A program made the translations under genes and the position numbers. Shown piece after piece: positions 1 through 11,549 of a DNA stretch of 64,000 nucleotides. Each line of letters opens with the position of its first letter. The stretch's first letter is position 1. The DNA comes from Calliopum simillimum (taxonomy: Eukaryota > Arthropoda > Insecta > Diptera > Lauxaniidae). The stretch is from assembly GCA_951812925.1 (NCBI GenBank), contig OX638372.1, positions 53,938,028-54,002,027 of the forward strand, written 5' to 3'. The notes under the pieces were generated by a model. It worked only from the letters and a program-made list of their open reading frames with translations. It made no database searches and was not told where the DNA came from.

Positions 1-544
1 TTTTGCAAAAATTTTGGCGTTAAAAAACTATACTTTTTTTTTCAGTATAGATAATATTCTTCTTTTTTTTGCGTTTTTCAATTTCGTGGTCGGAAAAACG
101 ATTTGTTACTCAAAAGTAAGGCATCTTGACATTGTTTCAAATTTAACATTTTTAGTAATATACATACAGTGTCGGCCAAAACCTAAGCATCCCCTAAAGA
201 AATTTTTTCTTATATGAAATTTTTTTTGAGAAAACGACGTTATTGAGTTAGTTTATGTGTTTATTTTATTTATTTATACGTTTATTATTGACAAACAAAA
301 ACTTTAAAAATGCAGGGTTTTATAAATTAAGAGTTAACATTTAATAAACATTAAAATTTAGAAACTTCATCGGACAAAACTAAAGCACCCCCTTCTTAAC
401 ATTTGATAAAAACTTTTAAAATATTACATTAAATTATTAATGATATCCTTCGATATCCCTTCCTAAAGCTACTTTCAAAGCTTCAAAGAGATTTTTCTTG
501 GTTTTGCAATTTTAATTGAAGATTTTCGTGTTAATGATCTCCCA

Positions 545-760
545 GAGGTTCTCAATGGGAATCAAATCTGGGGACTGGCCAGGCCAACCAAGAACTTGTA
601 TCCCATTGCTCTGAAACCAGGCTTAACAAACTTAAGTGGTATATGTTTGGATCGTTGTCCTGTTGGAACCTCCATTTAAGTGGCATCTCTTGATCGGCAT
701 TAGGCAGCATCACATCATTTGGTATGTCAAAGTGCATAAAACAATTCATAATTCCTTTAG
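545..760 (-). pseudogene. Tc1 transposase C-terminal fragment, left arm
   Basis: Reverse-strand frames read FQQDNDP followed, in another frame, by WPGQSPDLIPIENLWEI. These are the second and third catalytic blocks of Tc1-family DD34E transposases; the Glu of PIENLW is preserved. The two blocks lie in different frames, so at least one frameshift is present. No N-terminal helix-turn-helix or first catalytic Asp block is present. It is a dead fragment inside the palindromic element. Confidence 0.75.
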
Positions 761-1129
761 TCTAATGAATTGGCCCACTCCTTTGACCAGAGAAAAAACC
801 ACAGACCATTGAACTCCATCCTCCGTGCTTAACAGAGGCTTTGCAAAACTTTGGTTTCAATATTTTTTATTTTGGACTGCGTACTCGCCTTAATTCATCC
901 GAACCATTGATATCATGCTACAAACCCAAGTCCTAAGAATCCAAGTACTACGAATTCAAGTATATTATGAAAGATTCGGATGGAATAAGGCGAGTAAGCA
1001 GACCAAAAGGAAAAAGATTGAAACTAAAGTTTTTCAAAGCCTCTGTTAAGCACAGAGAATGGAGTTCAATGGTCTGTGGTTTTTTCTCTGGTGAAGGGAG
1101 TGGGTTAATTCACTAGACTAAAGGAATTA

Positions 1130-1320
1130 TGGATTGTTTTATGCACTTTGACATACCAAATGATGTGATACTGCTTAATGCGGATCAAAAGATACCGCTT
1201 AAGTTTGCAAAGCCTGGTTTCAGAGCAATGGGATACAAGTCCTTGGTTGGCCAGACCAGTCCCCAGATTTGAGTCCCATTGGGAACCTCTGGGAGATCGT
1301 TAACACGTAAATCTACAAGG
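1130..1320 (+). pseudogene. Tc1 transposase C-terminal fragment, right arm
   Basis: This is the mirror copy of the left-arm fragment. The + strand reads [20 protein letters not shown], where the catalytic Glu of PIENLW has become Gly. The FQQDNDP block is missing. Compared with the left arm, about 45 bp lying between two short CCACTTAA-like direct repeats has been lost, which looks like a slippage deletion. Non-functional. Confidence 0.7.
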
Positions 1321-1726
1321 AAAATTGCAAAACCAAGAAAAATCTCTTTGAAGCTTTGAAAGTAGCCTTAGGAAGGGATATCGAAGGATATCATTAATAA
1401 TATAATGTCCTCTATGCTTTAAAGATGTGCTAATGTTGCCCAGTATAAAGGGTTTTCATCTAAATATTAATTTTAAAAGTTTTTATCAAATGTTAAGAAG
1501 GGGGTGCTTTAGTTTTGTCCGATGAAGTTTCTAAATTTTTATGTTTATTAAATGTTAACTCTTAATTTATAAAACCCTGAATTTTTTAAGTTTTTGTTTT
1601 TCAATAATAAACGTATAAATAAATAAAATAAACACATAAACTAACTCAATAACGTCGTTTTCTCAAAAAAATTTGATATAAGAAAAAACTTCTTTAGGTG
1701 GTGCATAGGTTTTGGCCGACACTGTA

Positions 1727-2435
1727 CATCCCGGAATCAAAAAGAAGTCCCAATAAAGTTAAATCGCATGTAAACTACCGAAAATGTCCCCTCCATCATT
1801 ATCCTTTTTCCAATGAAGCCTTTTCCACGCTCGATTTAGCCAAATACAATATTCTTTCTACTGATGTTCTGCGTGTGAACATATTTAAGTTCCATAAGAA
1901 CAGGTGTTTTTCTTTTTCGTGGAGCAAACCCAATTCTGACTCTTTGATGCTCGCTGGTGGCATTCTCACTAATGTCCCACGCATTTTTCATATTCCGTAG
2001 GTGATTTTAAGTTACATCGGTTATTCCGTCGCATTAGACTTGGAGGGCTTTTGCGCCGGATTTTTTTCAAATCCATCAACACAGAAACTGCGGTCGAAAC
2101 AAAATGACAAAAGTACTTGAAAAAGTCGATGCCACCTCCGTCATGGCCAAAATATTGGAGAGAAGTAGAATCTTTTTGGTGTACCATCATTGTGGAATGA
2201 AGGGTCTGTCAAACTTAGTCGATTGTGCCCGGTAGCAAGAGTTGGCGATTTGCTTTGTGTACGCACAATGCTCAACTATTCATGAAATGTCCCCTCCATC
2301 ATGTGTCCCCTCCGTCATGATTTTGTGATATTTTGATTTTTAGTGTTGGAAATTACGAAGTACATAGTATGCAACTACTATAGCAGGTATACCTAATTAA
2401 TAATATCATGTTTTTAACAAAACCCAACATGGCCA
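1727..2435. other. No gene seen; direct repeats of a C-rich 15-mer
   Basis: No credible coding region. The motif ATGTCCCCTCCATCAT occurs at 1784-1799 and 2287-2302, with a variant TGTCCCCTCCGTCAT immediately after it at 2303-2317. All are in the same orientation. A looser variant lies near 2130. The role is unknown; it may be part of an unrecognised repeat. Confidence 0.4.
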
Positions 2436-2890
2436 TTCCAATATGGCGGTCAAAAATTCAATATGGTGGACTTTATTTAAAAATAAACTAATGTGAACCA
2501 AATTTCGTGCATGGGGGTTTTTCTGCGTTGCTAATCACGAATCCGGGATTGAATTTACAAAATTCATAATGGCGGATCCAAGATGGCTTACAAAATTTTT
2601 AAAAATCAATCGATTTTTTTTTAAATTTCGTGTATGGGGGTTTTTGAGGTCGCTGATCACGTATCCGAAGTCGGATTTACAAAATTCAAGATGGAGAATA
2701 CAAAATGGCGGACAAAATTTTCAAAAATCAACCGTCAGTTATATTGGGTCCGCCATCTTGAATTTCCTAAAATCGACGCCGGATTCGTGATTAGCGACCC
2801 AAAAAACCACCATGCACGAAATTTGGCTCACATTAGTTTATTTTTAAATAAAGTCCACCATATTGAATTTTTGACCACCATATTGGAGTA
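2436..2890. mobile_element. Hairpin MITE with ATGGCGG-type repeats
   Basis: About 100 bp at the left end (2436-2540) is the reverse complement of about 110 bp at the right end (2780-2890), sharing CCAATATGGYGG, TCAAAAATTCAATATGGTGG and the stretch around TTTCGTGCATGG. The interior repeats the theme 'ATGGCGGA..CAAAATTTT.AAAAATCA'. There is no coding potential. Superfamily not determined; no clear target duplication seen. Confidence 0.6.
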
Positions 2891-5117
2891 TTGAGTATGG
2901 GAGGCGTCGTGTAGATTTCACAGGTTTTTTAGACTACTTTTGGTCTAGACGATGGAGTCCACCGGTTTTCAATTTCAAATTTTCATATCCCGAAATTACG
3001 GTATTTCGTAACATTCACCCATATATATAAAATATCTCGAAAAATTCTGAAAAAGTCACACGTAAACTATGGACGATTGAAAGCATTTTATGCTTTAAAT
3101 ACTTTTTTCATAAGATCGAGATGTAGCGCTTTTAATTCTACTGAAGATCCATTTTTGAAAAAAAAAAACAACATCTTTTTTGCTCATAACTTTCTTCACA
3201 GGATAAATGCCCAAAGCTCAAGTTGTCGAAAACTCAGTTGAAATCAATTTTTATATAACCCCATTTTTTATTGCATATACACACTTATTTGATCTGTTTT
3301 GTGAAAACATACCTAACGTGTGAAAAAATGGTTTCTGATATGGAGCGACGAGAATCGCTCTATCGCAAGTAGTGTTTTCGCCAGCGTAATCGCTAGAGAC
3401 AGAGTGTTTATGATCTAGCGGTATCGCAAGCGATTGAATACTTACTTATTGTACATATTGGACATTGGAAATTCCTCGATTACCCCTAAAAATCTGAAAG
3501 AAGATGTCAAAAAAGTGTGCTGAGAATTTTTTTAAACTTTTTGAAGGTCATTTAGAGGTTGCTCATCGCCGTTTTATGCAAAATCTCGGTTTGATGCGGC
3601 TTTTATTTTCTTTTGACTTCAAAAATGCTCGGCATAGTTCCAGCGATATATCAAATTTTTTGCCTTGAATCAATGTATATAAAAAAATAACACCTCGATA
3701 AAACTTGTTGTTCCAAGGTTACCATGAAATCACGCAAGGAACAATTTTTTACTTGTTTTTATGGGTCTTTTTGACCACCTTTTCCAAAAACGGGGCTAAA
3801 ATGGGTTAATGTGTTCCACAAAAATATTCTACAAGGGGCCACCAAAGACAAGAAATACTGAATAATGCCGAAAAGATGTAATAAAAATAGTTACTTCAAA
3901 TAAAAGTAAAGCGATTCGCAACTCTTTTTCAAAAATTTTTGGTTGTTAATTCTCGTCGGCTCTTGTCGCTCAAAATCACTCGGTATTGCTTTTCGTTAAA
4001 TTGCTGTATCATATACGCAAACATTTCCATATGTACTCGTAAAACTTATCGAAAGATGCAAATACGCTCGATCATAAACATAGCCTTAGTCAATTATGAG
4101 GTGATTTTTCCAGTGGTGTTGAAAATGCTTGTTAAAATGAGTCCCGTATGAAAAACTAGAGTAAAAATTAAAAAAACAAAAACTTTAAAAGCGTTTTAGT
4201 CTATGGTATTGTTCTCGGTGAGATATGCAAACTAGCAAAATCGGATTTGCTCTAGGACTTGTAGTTTTTTAGAAAAAGAACTTGAAAAACCGGATTTTTT
4301 TTGATTTTTTCATATATATATAAATATATATATTTTTTCAATCTCAAAATCTGCCACGTGACATTCGTACGCTGTTTTTTGGTCATATCAATGTTAAATA
4401 AGTGAAATGTTCATGATTTAAGAATTTTATTTTGTCAAGCTTCTTGAGATACACATTTCCTTTGAACAAAGAATTATTATAAATTGTGTGGTTTTCGTGT
4501 TATTAGCAGTCCAACTTTTCTGCCACGTGACACAAATTTGGAAGTCATTTTAGAGGTGCACATACATTCATCGAAAATTCTGCGCTTCTACCCAACCGAT
4601 CGATCACAAATTTTTATGATGTGTTAGAAATGAAAGATGAATTAAGAGAACTGCATTCATGATGGTCTCTTAAGCTTATGTGGAAATGATTTAAGAGCAA
4701 AAACATTGTCTCTGCCACGTGATATACAAAATCTGCCACGCTACACCGTCTGAAAAATTGTATAAAAAATGTATTCATAATCTTGTGAATGTTCGTAACA
4801 AAAAACAATGAAAAAGAGCATTAAATCATGTATGCCTACTTCGCTAAACCTCCCTTAAGCTTCATTTTACCCAAGTTTCCCATTGGGTTAGGCGCCAGAC
4901 GGACTTGAGTATAAAAAATATGAGAACCGCAATCTGAGCCTTTGGTAGTACTCCGAGTTACTAAAAATAGGATGATGCCAGAATCTGCGACGGTCCATTC
5001 TTTTTAAATCCTCTACCCCCCATCCAAGCCTACCATGGTTTTCCGTTCTAGTTTTTTATAGCCGTTTATGATGGACTTAGATCTGCTTATTACGAATCTG
5101 AGTTTGGTTTTTTTTTA
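2891..5117. other. No gene seen; E-box-containing repeat cluster
   Basis: 2.2 kb without credible coding sequence. Between 4350 and 4745 the string CTGCCACG occurs four times (4351, 4520, 4712 and 4733); three of these continue as CTGCCACGTGA. Further CTGCCACG or CCACGTGA strings lie near 6777 and 6912. 2985-3115 resembles 42300-42450. The remainder is AT-rich with nothing recognised. Confidence 0.4.
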
Positions 5118-6040
5118 TTGGGTGTTGGAATTAATTTTAAAGGTTTTTTTCGGTTTTTGAGCATTTATTTAGAAACAACGGTACAATGTATATTATTCAA
5201 AGTATTGTCCATCGTTAGCTACAACATTTTCCCATCTTTCTGGCAGCATATGGATTTTGCGCCGGAAGAACGACTCGTCTTTTGAGGTAATCCACGAATC
5301 GACCCATTTTTTGGTATCCTCGTAAGAAGTGAAGCGCTGCTCAGCCAAGCCATGCGTCATCGATCTGAATAGGTGGTAATCGGAAGGAGCTATGTCTGGG
5401 CAATAAGGCGGGTGGGGTAGCACATCCCAATTCAGCGCCTCCAACGTTTCCTTGACGGTTCTTGCAACATGTGGCCGTGCGTTGTCATGTTGAAAAACCA
5501 CTTTGTCGTGTCTTTTGGCATATTCCGGCCGTTTAACCTTTAATGCTCGGCTCAATTGCATCAATTGTTGTTGGTAGCGTTCCCTAGTGATGGTTTCGTT
5601 AGGTTTTAGCAGCTCATAGTACACGACACCCTTCTGATCCCACCAAATACACAGCATAACCTTGGCGCCATGAATATTCGGCTTGGCCGTCGATGTTGTT
5701 GCATGGCCGGGTGGTCCCCACGATTTTTTTCGCTTAGAATTATCGTAATGGATCCACTTTTCATCGCCAGTGCTTCATCGTTGTGCTTCAACCGCTTTTT
5801 TCTTCAAATGGAAGCACAAAAGTAAACCTTCGCGCAAATTGCGTTTTGTTGGAACGAAAGTCGACATGTTCACGGAGAAAAAAATATATGTTGTTTACAC
5901 TTCAGTGGAATGACACATACTTAAAAATGAAGCTTAGACAATGTGCTTTGAAATGAATATAGTCACAGGTGTGCCCGATGCGATCTATTGATAGTTACGC
6001 CATCTCTTAGAAAACCTTTAAAACTAATTCCAACACCCAA
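5118..6040 (-). mobile_element. Internally deleted mariner element
   Basis: Terminal inverted repeats of about 31 bp begin TTGGGTGTTGGAATTA at 5118 and, as the reverse complement, end at 6040. TA dinucleotides flank both ends (5116-5117, 6041-6042). At 923 bp it is shorter than the ~1.3 kb usual for mariners, because the transposase gene has lost a central block. Orientation is minus. Transposition could only occur if a related source supplies transposase. Confidence 0.92.
5193..5867 (-). pseudogene. mariner transposase with central deletion
   Basis: The reverse strand starts MSTFVPTKRNLREGLL, a typical mariner N-terminus, and after about 30 residues jumps at a stop codon near 5780 directly into GDEKWIHYDNSKRKKSWG, the first catalytic Asp block. 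From there it is open to the end (QYFE-stop at 5193). It includes QHDNARPH and HPPYCPDIAPSDYHLF, whose catalytic Asp residues are separated by exactly 34 residues (the DD34D spacing of mariner). The missing piece is roughly 120 residues holding most of the DNA-binding region, so the protein cannot be functional. The catalytic half is unusually well preserved, so the copy is fairly young. Confidence 0.88.
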
Positions 6041-6042
6041 TA

Positions 6043-8572
6043 TCACGTTTTGATCCTGTGTTATCCTTGCTTAAAAATGAAAAAATCACTGTTTTGGGTT
6101 CTACTTAAAGCTACATTACACAAGCAGAAAAGGGTATCATTGATTTTATTCAATGGATTTGGATACCCAACTGTATTCACAAGAAGCCATACTGACGCTA
6201 TTTTTAGGTTGTATTACTTTTTTACGAGATATATGCTATTACAACAAAGTGTTTTTTCAACGCCATACAAAGGCTTAATGATTTCATGGTTTTAGATTTT
6301 AATAAATATCTCACAAACTATGCGAGCGATTTTGATGAAAATTAATGGAAGAATGGCGAATATAAATACCATACGGTGGGTGGAAAAAAGATGAAATTAA
6401 ATAAGTGCCACGCCCACTTTTTCACTTTAGTTATACGATCGCATGGCAGCGGCCCTTTTTTGTTCTCGTATTGCTCAAATGTAACAACTTTTTTGAGCTT
6501 TTCGGTGTAATTTTTATTCATTTCAGCCTTGGTGAGGCGATCCTGTGCGAAAAATTGGCGATTGGAATCAAAAAACGAAATATAAAATTTACTGTGACAA
6601 ATCTCTGTCACGTTACACATATATTATCGTCTTTTAGAGAAAGAAGGCTTCTAAAAATTGCTAAAACTTAAGTGTAGTCAAGATGTATCCATAGTCTGTT
6701 CGTCAGAAATGCAATTGTCGTCAAATTAAGTAGATCGCGGTTAAAGTGCCATTAAAAACTTTTTCCTTTTTTGTATCTGCCACGATACCTTTAAATTGCG
6801 GCTGTTTTCATTGCTATAAAATCGAATTACCAAAACATTTTTTTTTACATTTTATTATTTATTTATTTATATTATAATGGTATAATTTCACATAACTTGC
6901 CACAATAAAACACCACGTGAATTGAATTTAGCGGTTCTTTCCTTTTTTCCAGAGCTCTGAATTTTTTATATTTTTTTTTTATATTTTGTTCACTTGGAAA
7001 AAACAATGGAAGTGCCACTTTATTCCACATATAGAGAAATACCTCCTAACGCTAGAAGTACAAAACATGATCTTTCGACTCATGCAAAAAAATTTTTAAA
7101 AAACTTGAAACAAAAAGTTTTTTCCTGGTTTACTTTTTTGTGATTTTGACCATATGAATTAAAAATTTAAATTTGCTCTCCTGAAAAGTTATGAAAACAT
7201 GCGATAGCGGCTTTTGCCATCTTTGTACAGAAATCTTATGTTAAATATTTTTTTGTGGTACATAAATATATTCGCATCATGCATAATTTCCTTAAAACTT
7301 TAGAGGCTGTAGTTGAAAAATATATTTTTTTGCTTATTGCAGCATCTGTATTCAGTTTTTAGAAGCTTTAGTATTTATCTAAGTCTTTTTAATAGTGTAA
7401 ACATTTTATAAGTTTCAATTAATTGGAGAAATTTATACAGTGCGTACACACCTAGGGGTCATATATGTATATAAATAACTTCTTAACATGCAAATACCAA
7501 AGGAATGTTTCACACAATAGCAGCTTGCCCATAGTAATGCGTACTAAGTAGATGAAGGCATAAATGTGGCCTGGATGGACTAAACGATAAAGGCGGAATA
7601 GACCAACTTGATAACTGAAAGTATTAACAAATACAAAGAGCTAATTAACATAACAATTAGAAAACATTTATTAATTTGCGTTAATTTAAGCAGCTTAAAT
7701 TAAGCACAATAGTTAGGCTAAATTAAGACTTTTATACAAAGGCTGGGCTAAATGATGTCATAATTGTATATATGTACTTGTGCGAATATAAGTAAAACAA
7801 AAATTCTTATAAATTAAGTTGAGTTACTGTACTGAATAAGCAACTAAGTATAAATAAAATAAAAAAACCTTCATAAACTACTTAATCAATAATATACGAG
7901 TATTCGCATTAAATATTGAACCCATAGTGTTTTTATATTTTTTATTCTCAACGATAACTTGGAATGGAATTATTTCAGTATTACTCATGCAAATTTGCTA
8001 ATCGGTTTTTTGTTTTTTTATTTGTATGCCATTCAGATTTTGAAATTTCTTAGCAATATACACCACATCTGTATGTTTGTATATAAGTAAGTATGTTAGA
8101 TTCTTTTATCCTGACTTAGGTTTATTGTGTGTGCAATCGTTGCGTAAACAAAGGCGTTTTCTATAAAATTATCACAATTTTTTTTTTTTATTTTGTTCTA
8201 GCACTTTGTGTGCATAGAATTATGAAAAAGATTCTGTGCATCACGAAAATTTCTTTGTAAATTAAACTATTTTTATCAGAAAAAATGACGTGGTAAGTCA
8301 AACAATGTGAATGTGGTTTCAAGTTTTGTTTTTATGAAATTTATGAAACTTATCTTGGTACTTACTATTTGAAAAATGTTTGGCATTTATGGGACTTAAT
8401 AGACTTCCGAATAAAATGATAATTATTTTATTACAACAATAAAGATACGATACCTACGGAAATGCATAGGCAAATTATAAAAGTTGCCATATTGAAAGTG
8501 ATAGTTAATATTATCTTAAAGAAGATGACGCTTAAGTTAGAATTTTTGGCCACAGATGAGCCATATATTTTT
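6043..8572. other. No gene or element recognised
   Basis: 2.5 kb of AT-rich sequence with only short chance frames. There are homopolymer A/T runs. Nothing on either strand resembled a known protein, RNA or terminal-repeat element. Confidence 0.4.
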
Positions 8573-8880
8573 GCACACGTTCTTCATTCGATTTTTCCTA
8601 ATTCAACAAAACTCTATTTTAGTGAATCACAATTGATTTCCTTCTTCAACAAACTTTTGTTCTACCACGTCCTACATTCTGTATTCAACACAAGAGCACA
8701 GTGCTCTTGAACAGTCGATAGGTTTGATGAAAATGTGGAGAAAATCTGTGAATGGGGTTTCATTTGTACTGGCTTAGTGGTCTGAAAAATGCAAACCCCG
8801 AAATCGTAGCTGATTATCTCCGCGAAATATCGCAAAAATACATATCCCATATAAAATAAAAAAATGAAGAAAAAAAAAAA
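8573..8880. repeat. Left arm of a 300-bp inverted repeat
   Basis: Reads as the reverse complement of 10205-10492. Shared blocks include CACACGTT, TTTTCCTAATTCAACAAAA, the stretch around AATGGGGTTTCATTTG and CATATCCCATATAAAATAAA. It encloses a DINE-like element that ends at 8881 and further fold-back DNA. Probably an older hairpin element split by later insertion. Confidence 0.7.
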
Positions 8881-9802
8881 CTAGTAAGGGTGTAAAATTT
8901 GGCCTGGCCAAACATTAAATACCCTACACTGCAGTATTTTGAAAATTTTGCTCATATGGGAGGTGCTACGCTCTCTTGTCCGAGTTCACCCAGTTTTTGT
9001 CCAGACCTTGGATTTATAGTTTTTAGTGTCTGAGTGAAAAACGTTTTCAGTACAGTGTTTTGCAGCTTTTGCTTATATAGGAGGTGCCACGCCCTCTTGT
9101 CCGAGTTCGTCTAGTTTTAGCTTGGAGAGTGCATTTATAGTCTTTAGTATTTGAGTGAAGTTTGGTTGGATTATCTCAAAAAACTCTTTCAGTATAGCAT
9201 TTTGAAACTTCTGCTTATATGGGAGGGGCCACGCCCCCTTGTCCGATTTGACCCAATTTTTGTCGAGAGCTTTTATTTATGATACTTAGTGTCTGAGCTT
9301 AATTTGGTTTGAATATCTCAAAAAACGCTTTCAGTATAGCGTTTTGAAGCTTTTGCTTACATGGGAGGTTCCACGCCCTCTTGTTCGAATTCGTTAAATT
9401 GGTTCTCAGAGCTTGCGCTTACAGTTCTTAGTATCTATGCGTATTTTGGTTGCATTGCCGTGAAAAATACTCCTAAAATTGCATTTTAAATATATTTTTT
9501 GTATGGGCGGTATGCGTGTACGTTGACCGATTTCGCTCATTTTCAATCCTCCGAACTATCTTTGACGACGGAGGCAGTGTCTCAAATTTTATTTAATTAT
9601 CCTACTCAGTTTTCCCAAAAAGTGTATTTCAACACACAGCCAGCCAGCCACCCAGCCAGCCAGCCAGACAGACGGACATGGCTACATCGACTCAGGAGGT
9701 GACGCTGATCAAGAATATATATACTTTTCTATATCTGCCACGCCTCCTTCTCTACGTTACAAACGGAAGGACAAAGTGAATATACCCTGGGTGTAGGGTA
9801 TA
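8881..9802 (-). mobile_element. DINE-1/Helitron-like non-autonomous element, copy A
   Basis: On the minus strand the element begins TATACCCTACACCCAGGGTATA, a subterminal inverted repeat. It continues with GTTTGTAACG..GAAGGAGGCGTGGCAGATATAG, AGTATATATATTCTTGATCAG, GAGTCGATG and GTCCGTCTGTC plus a GGCT microsatellite. This order matches my memory of Drosophila DINE-1/INE-1. Then come about four ~120-142-bp imperfect tandem units, each containing GGAGGTGCCACGCCCTC, a palindrome TTGGCCAGGCCAA and the terminus ACACCCTTACTAG before T. CTRR-T preceded by a palindrome is the Helitron 3' end. Confidence 0.75.
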
Positions 9803-10204
9803 AAAACAGAACAAACAAATATAAAAATCAGTAATAAACTTGAATATTGAACATTCATACGTAGAATCCGATACAGCATCTTAAAGCTCTAATCTATTTC
9901 TTTAAAACCTAATTTAAATTATGGCGATATCTTTATTTTTCTCGGAGATATCCTAAACTAACAAAAGGTTAAAAAAGTGCAAAAAACATGTTTTTTCATT
10001 ATTTCAGTCTACGATATTTCGGATTTGGATTCTACGTATGAATGTTCTATATAGCTTCAAAATATAACAAAAACGGTATTTTTCCCTTGTTTAGGCTAAG
10101 ATATCTCAAAAACCGTATAACATATAGTAATTCTAAGGCCGGGTTCGGATTCAGCATTGCAAAATACATTACATACATATAATTATTTTTATATGGTTGT
10201 TCTG
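9803..10204. repeat. Fold-back DNA related to the 18139-19523 palindrome
   Basis: A ~22-bp inverted pair (GAACATTCATACGTAGAATCC at 9847 and its complement ending near 10047) encloses sequence resembling the right arm at 18930-19080 (CTTTAAAACCTAATTTAAATT, GATATC..TTT, AAAAGTGCAAAAAAC). 10050-10160 resembles 19180-19300. A diverged half-copy of that family. Confidence 0.6.
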
Positions 10205-10492
10205 TTTTTTCTTCATTTTTTTTTATTTTATATGGGATATGTATTTTTGCGATATTTTAGCTACGATTTCGGGGCTTGCATTTTTCAGACCACTAAGCCA
10301 GTCCAAATGAAACCCCATTCACAGATTTTCTCCACATTTTCATCAAACCTATCGACTATTCAAGAGGACTGTGCCCTTGCGTTGAATAAGTATGTAGGAC
10401 GTGGTAGAACAAAAGTTTGTTGAAGAAGGAAATCAATTGTGATTCACTAAAATAGAGTTTTGTTGAATTAGGAAAAATATAATGAGCAACGT
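10205..10492. repeat. Right arm of the 300-bp inverted repeat
   Basis: Reverse complement of 8573-8880 with scattered substitutions, so the two arms are about 1.3 kb apart. It has no credible coding frame. Confidence 0.7.
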
Positions 10493-11549
10493 GTGCGTGA
10501 GGCACTTGTTGGCGAATATTTGCATCGTATCCTTTATCTGCTACGTTGAAAGCTATGACTCGCAACCACACAACAAAACTGACTTCAAATTTAAATAAAA
10601 AAAAAATTAACTTTCCTTTTGCTGGAGATAACAGAAGATGAACATATCTGCTCAGATGTTTTAATTGCAATTGAAAAAATTATTTTTAATTGAACTTTCC
10701 ACTAAAAAATAACACGGGACTAAAAACAGAAGATTAAAAATTATATGATGTTCCGGATGTGTGCCAAATGCTTGCTTTAAGATTAAAATAAGTTAAATTT
10801 TTGAAACTTTTTTTAGTAGATTAATATTAGTATGATAAATCTCGAGGCTTAGAGATATTTTTTGTGAATATTTTTGATAAATTCAGTAATATAGCATCAT
10901 AGGAATTTGCAGAGAATGATAAATATAGTTAATTGAATATAATTTTTTTTGAAAAATATGAATTCATACCGCAAAAGAGATCTACCTTAATCTTAAATTA
11001 CAATATACATATTTATAAAAATAGTAAATTGTCGGGTACTCCCTTAATATCTGAAGTGAATTGGAAGTTTGGTAAAAGTTGCCAAAAGTTTGTATTGTTC
11101 AGAACAACTCAATAGCAATGAAAATTATGAAACTGCACTTTCTGACAACTCCTAGATGGAGCTTAGGTCTAATTTGAATCAATTCCATTGAATGCGATGG
11201 TTTGATTTTTCATAATTTTTTCGAAAAAAAAAAAAAAAATGTTTTTTTTTAGAAATCAATGTATTTTGCTGAAACTAACAAACCAACCAAAAAGTGAAGT
11301 GAATATCATTTGTAGGTAATTTAGTTACCTTTAATTTGACACCTAATATGTTTAAACACAAATATTGGTTTTTGCGATATTTGTATTTAAATGGAACTAT
11401 CTTTTTTTTTTGCTCCAAAATGGGCGAAAATGACCGATATCTTGAAAACGACATGTAAAAAAAAAAATAATGCGATCTTCGGAATCAACAGCCTATTTTT
11501 CATATAAAATGAATAGTGGCATTTAATGGGAATTTTGGCTGTAAATTAG
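10493..11549. other. No gene or element recognised
   Basis: About 1 kb of AT-rich sequence with short chance frames and A or T runs (for example near 11225). Nothing identified. Confidence 0.4.

Larger units (their letters stand above)
167..1724. mobile_element. Palindromic (fold-back) Tc1-like element
   Basis: The ends are matching inverted repeats beginning CAGTGTCGGCCAAAACCTA, each flanked by a TA dinucleotide (165-166 and 1725-1726). That is the Tc1/mariner target-site signature. The body is itself an inverted repeat: about 167-905 reads as the reverse complement of about 967-1724, with only ~60 bp between. Each arm carries the same C-terminal part of a Tc1-type transposase, so the element consists of two 3' halves joined head to head and lacks the N-terminal DNA-binding domain. 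It cannot be autonomous. Arms differ by scattered substitutions and a ~45-bp deletion in the right arm, so it is not recent. Confidence 0.88.

Noticed and set aside
14..217. 67-residue open frame at the start of the window
   Set aside because: Phe/Leu-rich translation of T-rich DNA, overlapping the end of the palindromic Tc1; no features of a real protein.
3330..3990. GCGAT-rich words (GAGCGACGAGAATCGCTC near 3343 and TCTCGTCGGCTCTTGTCGCTC near 3952) considered as terminal repeats
   Set aside because: Pairing is too weak and no target duplication is visible.
9499..9702. Open frames rich in SQPASQPAS across DINE-like copies (also 41183-41500, 16121-16381)
   Set aside because: They are translations of the GGCT microsatellite and conserved non-coding blocks; frames do not stay aligned between copies.
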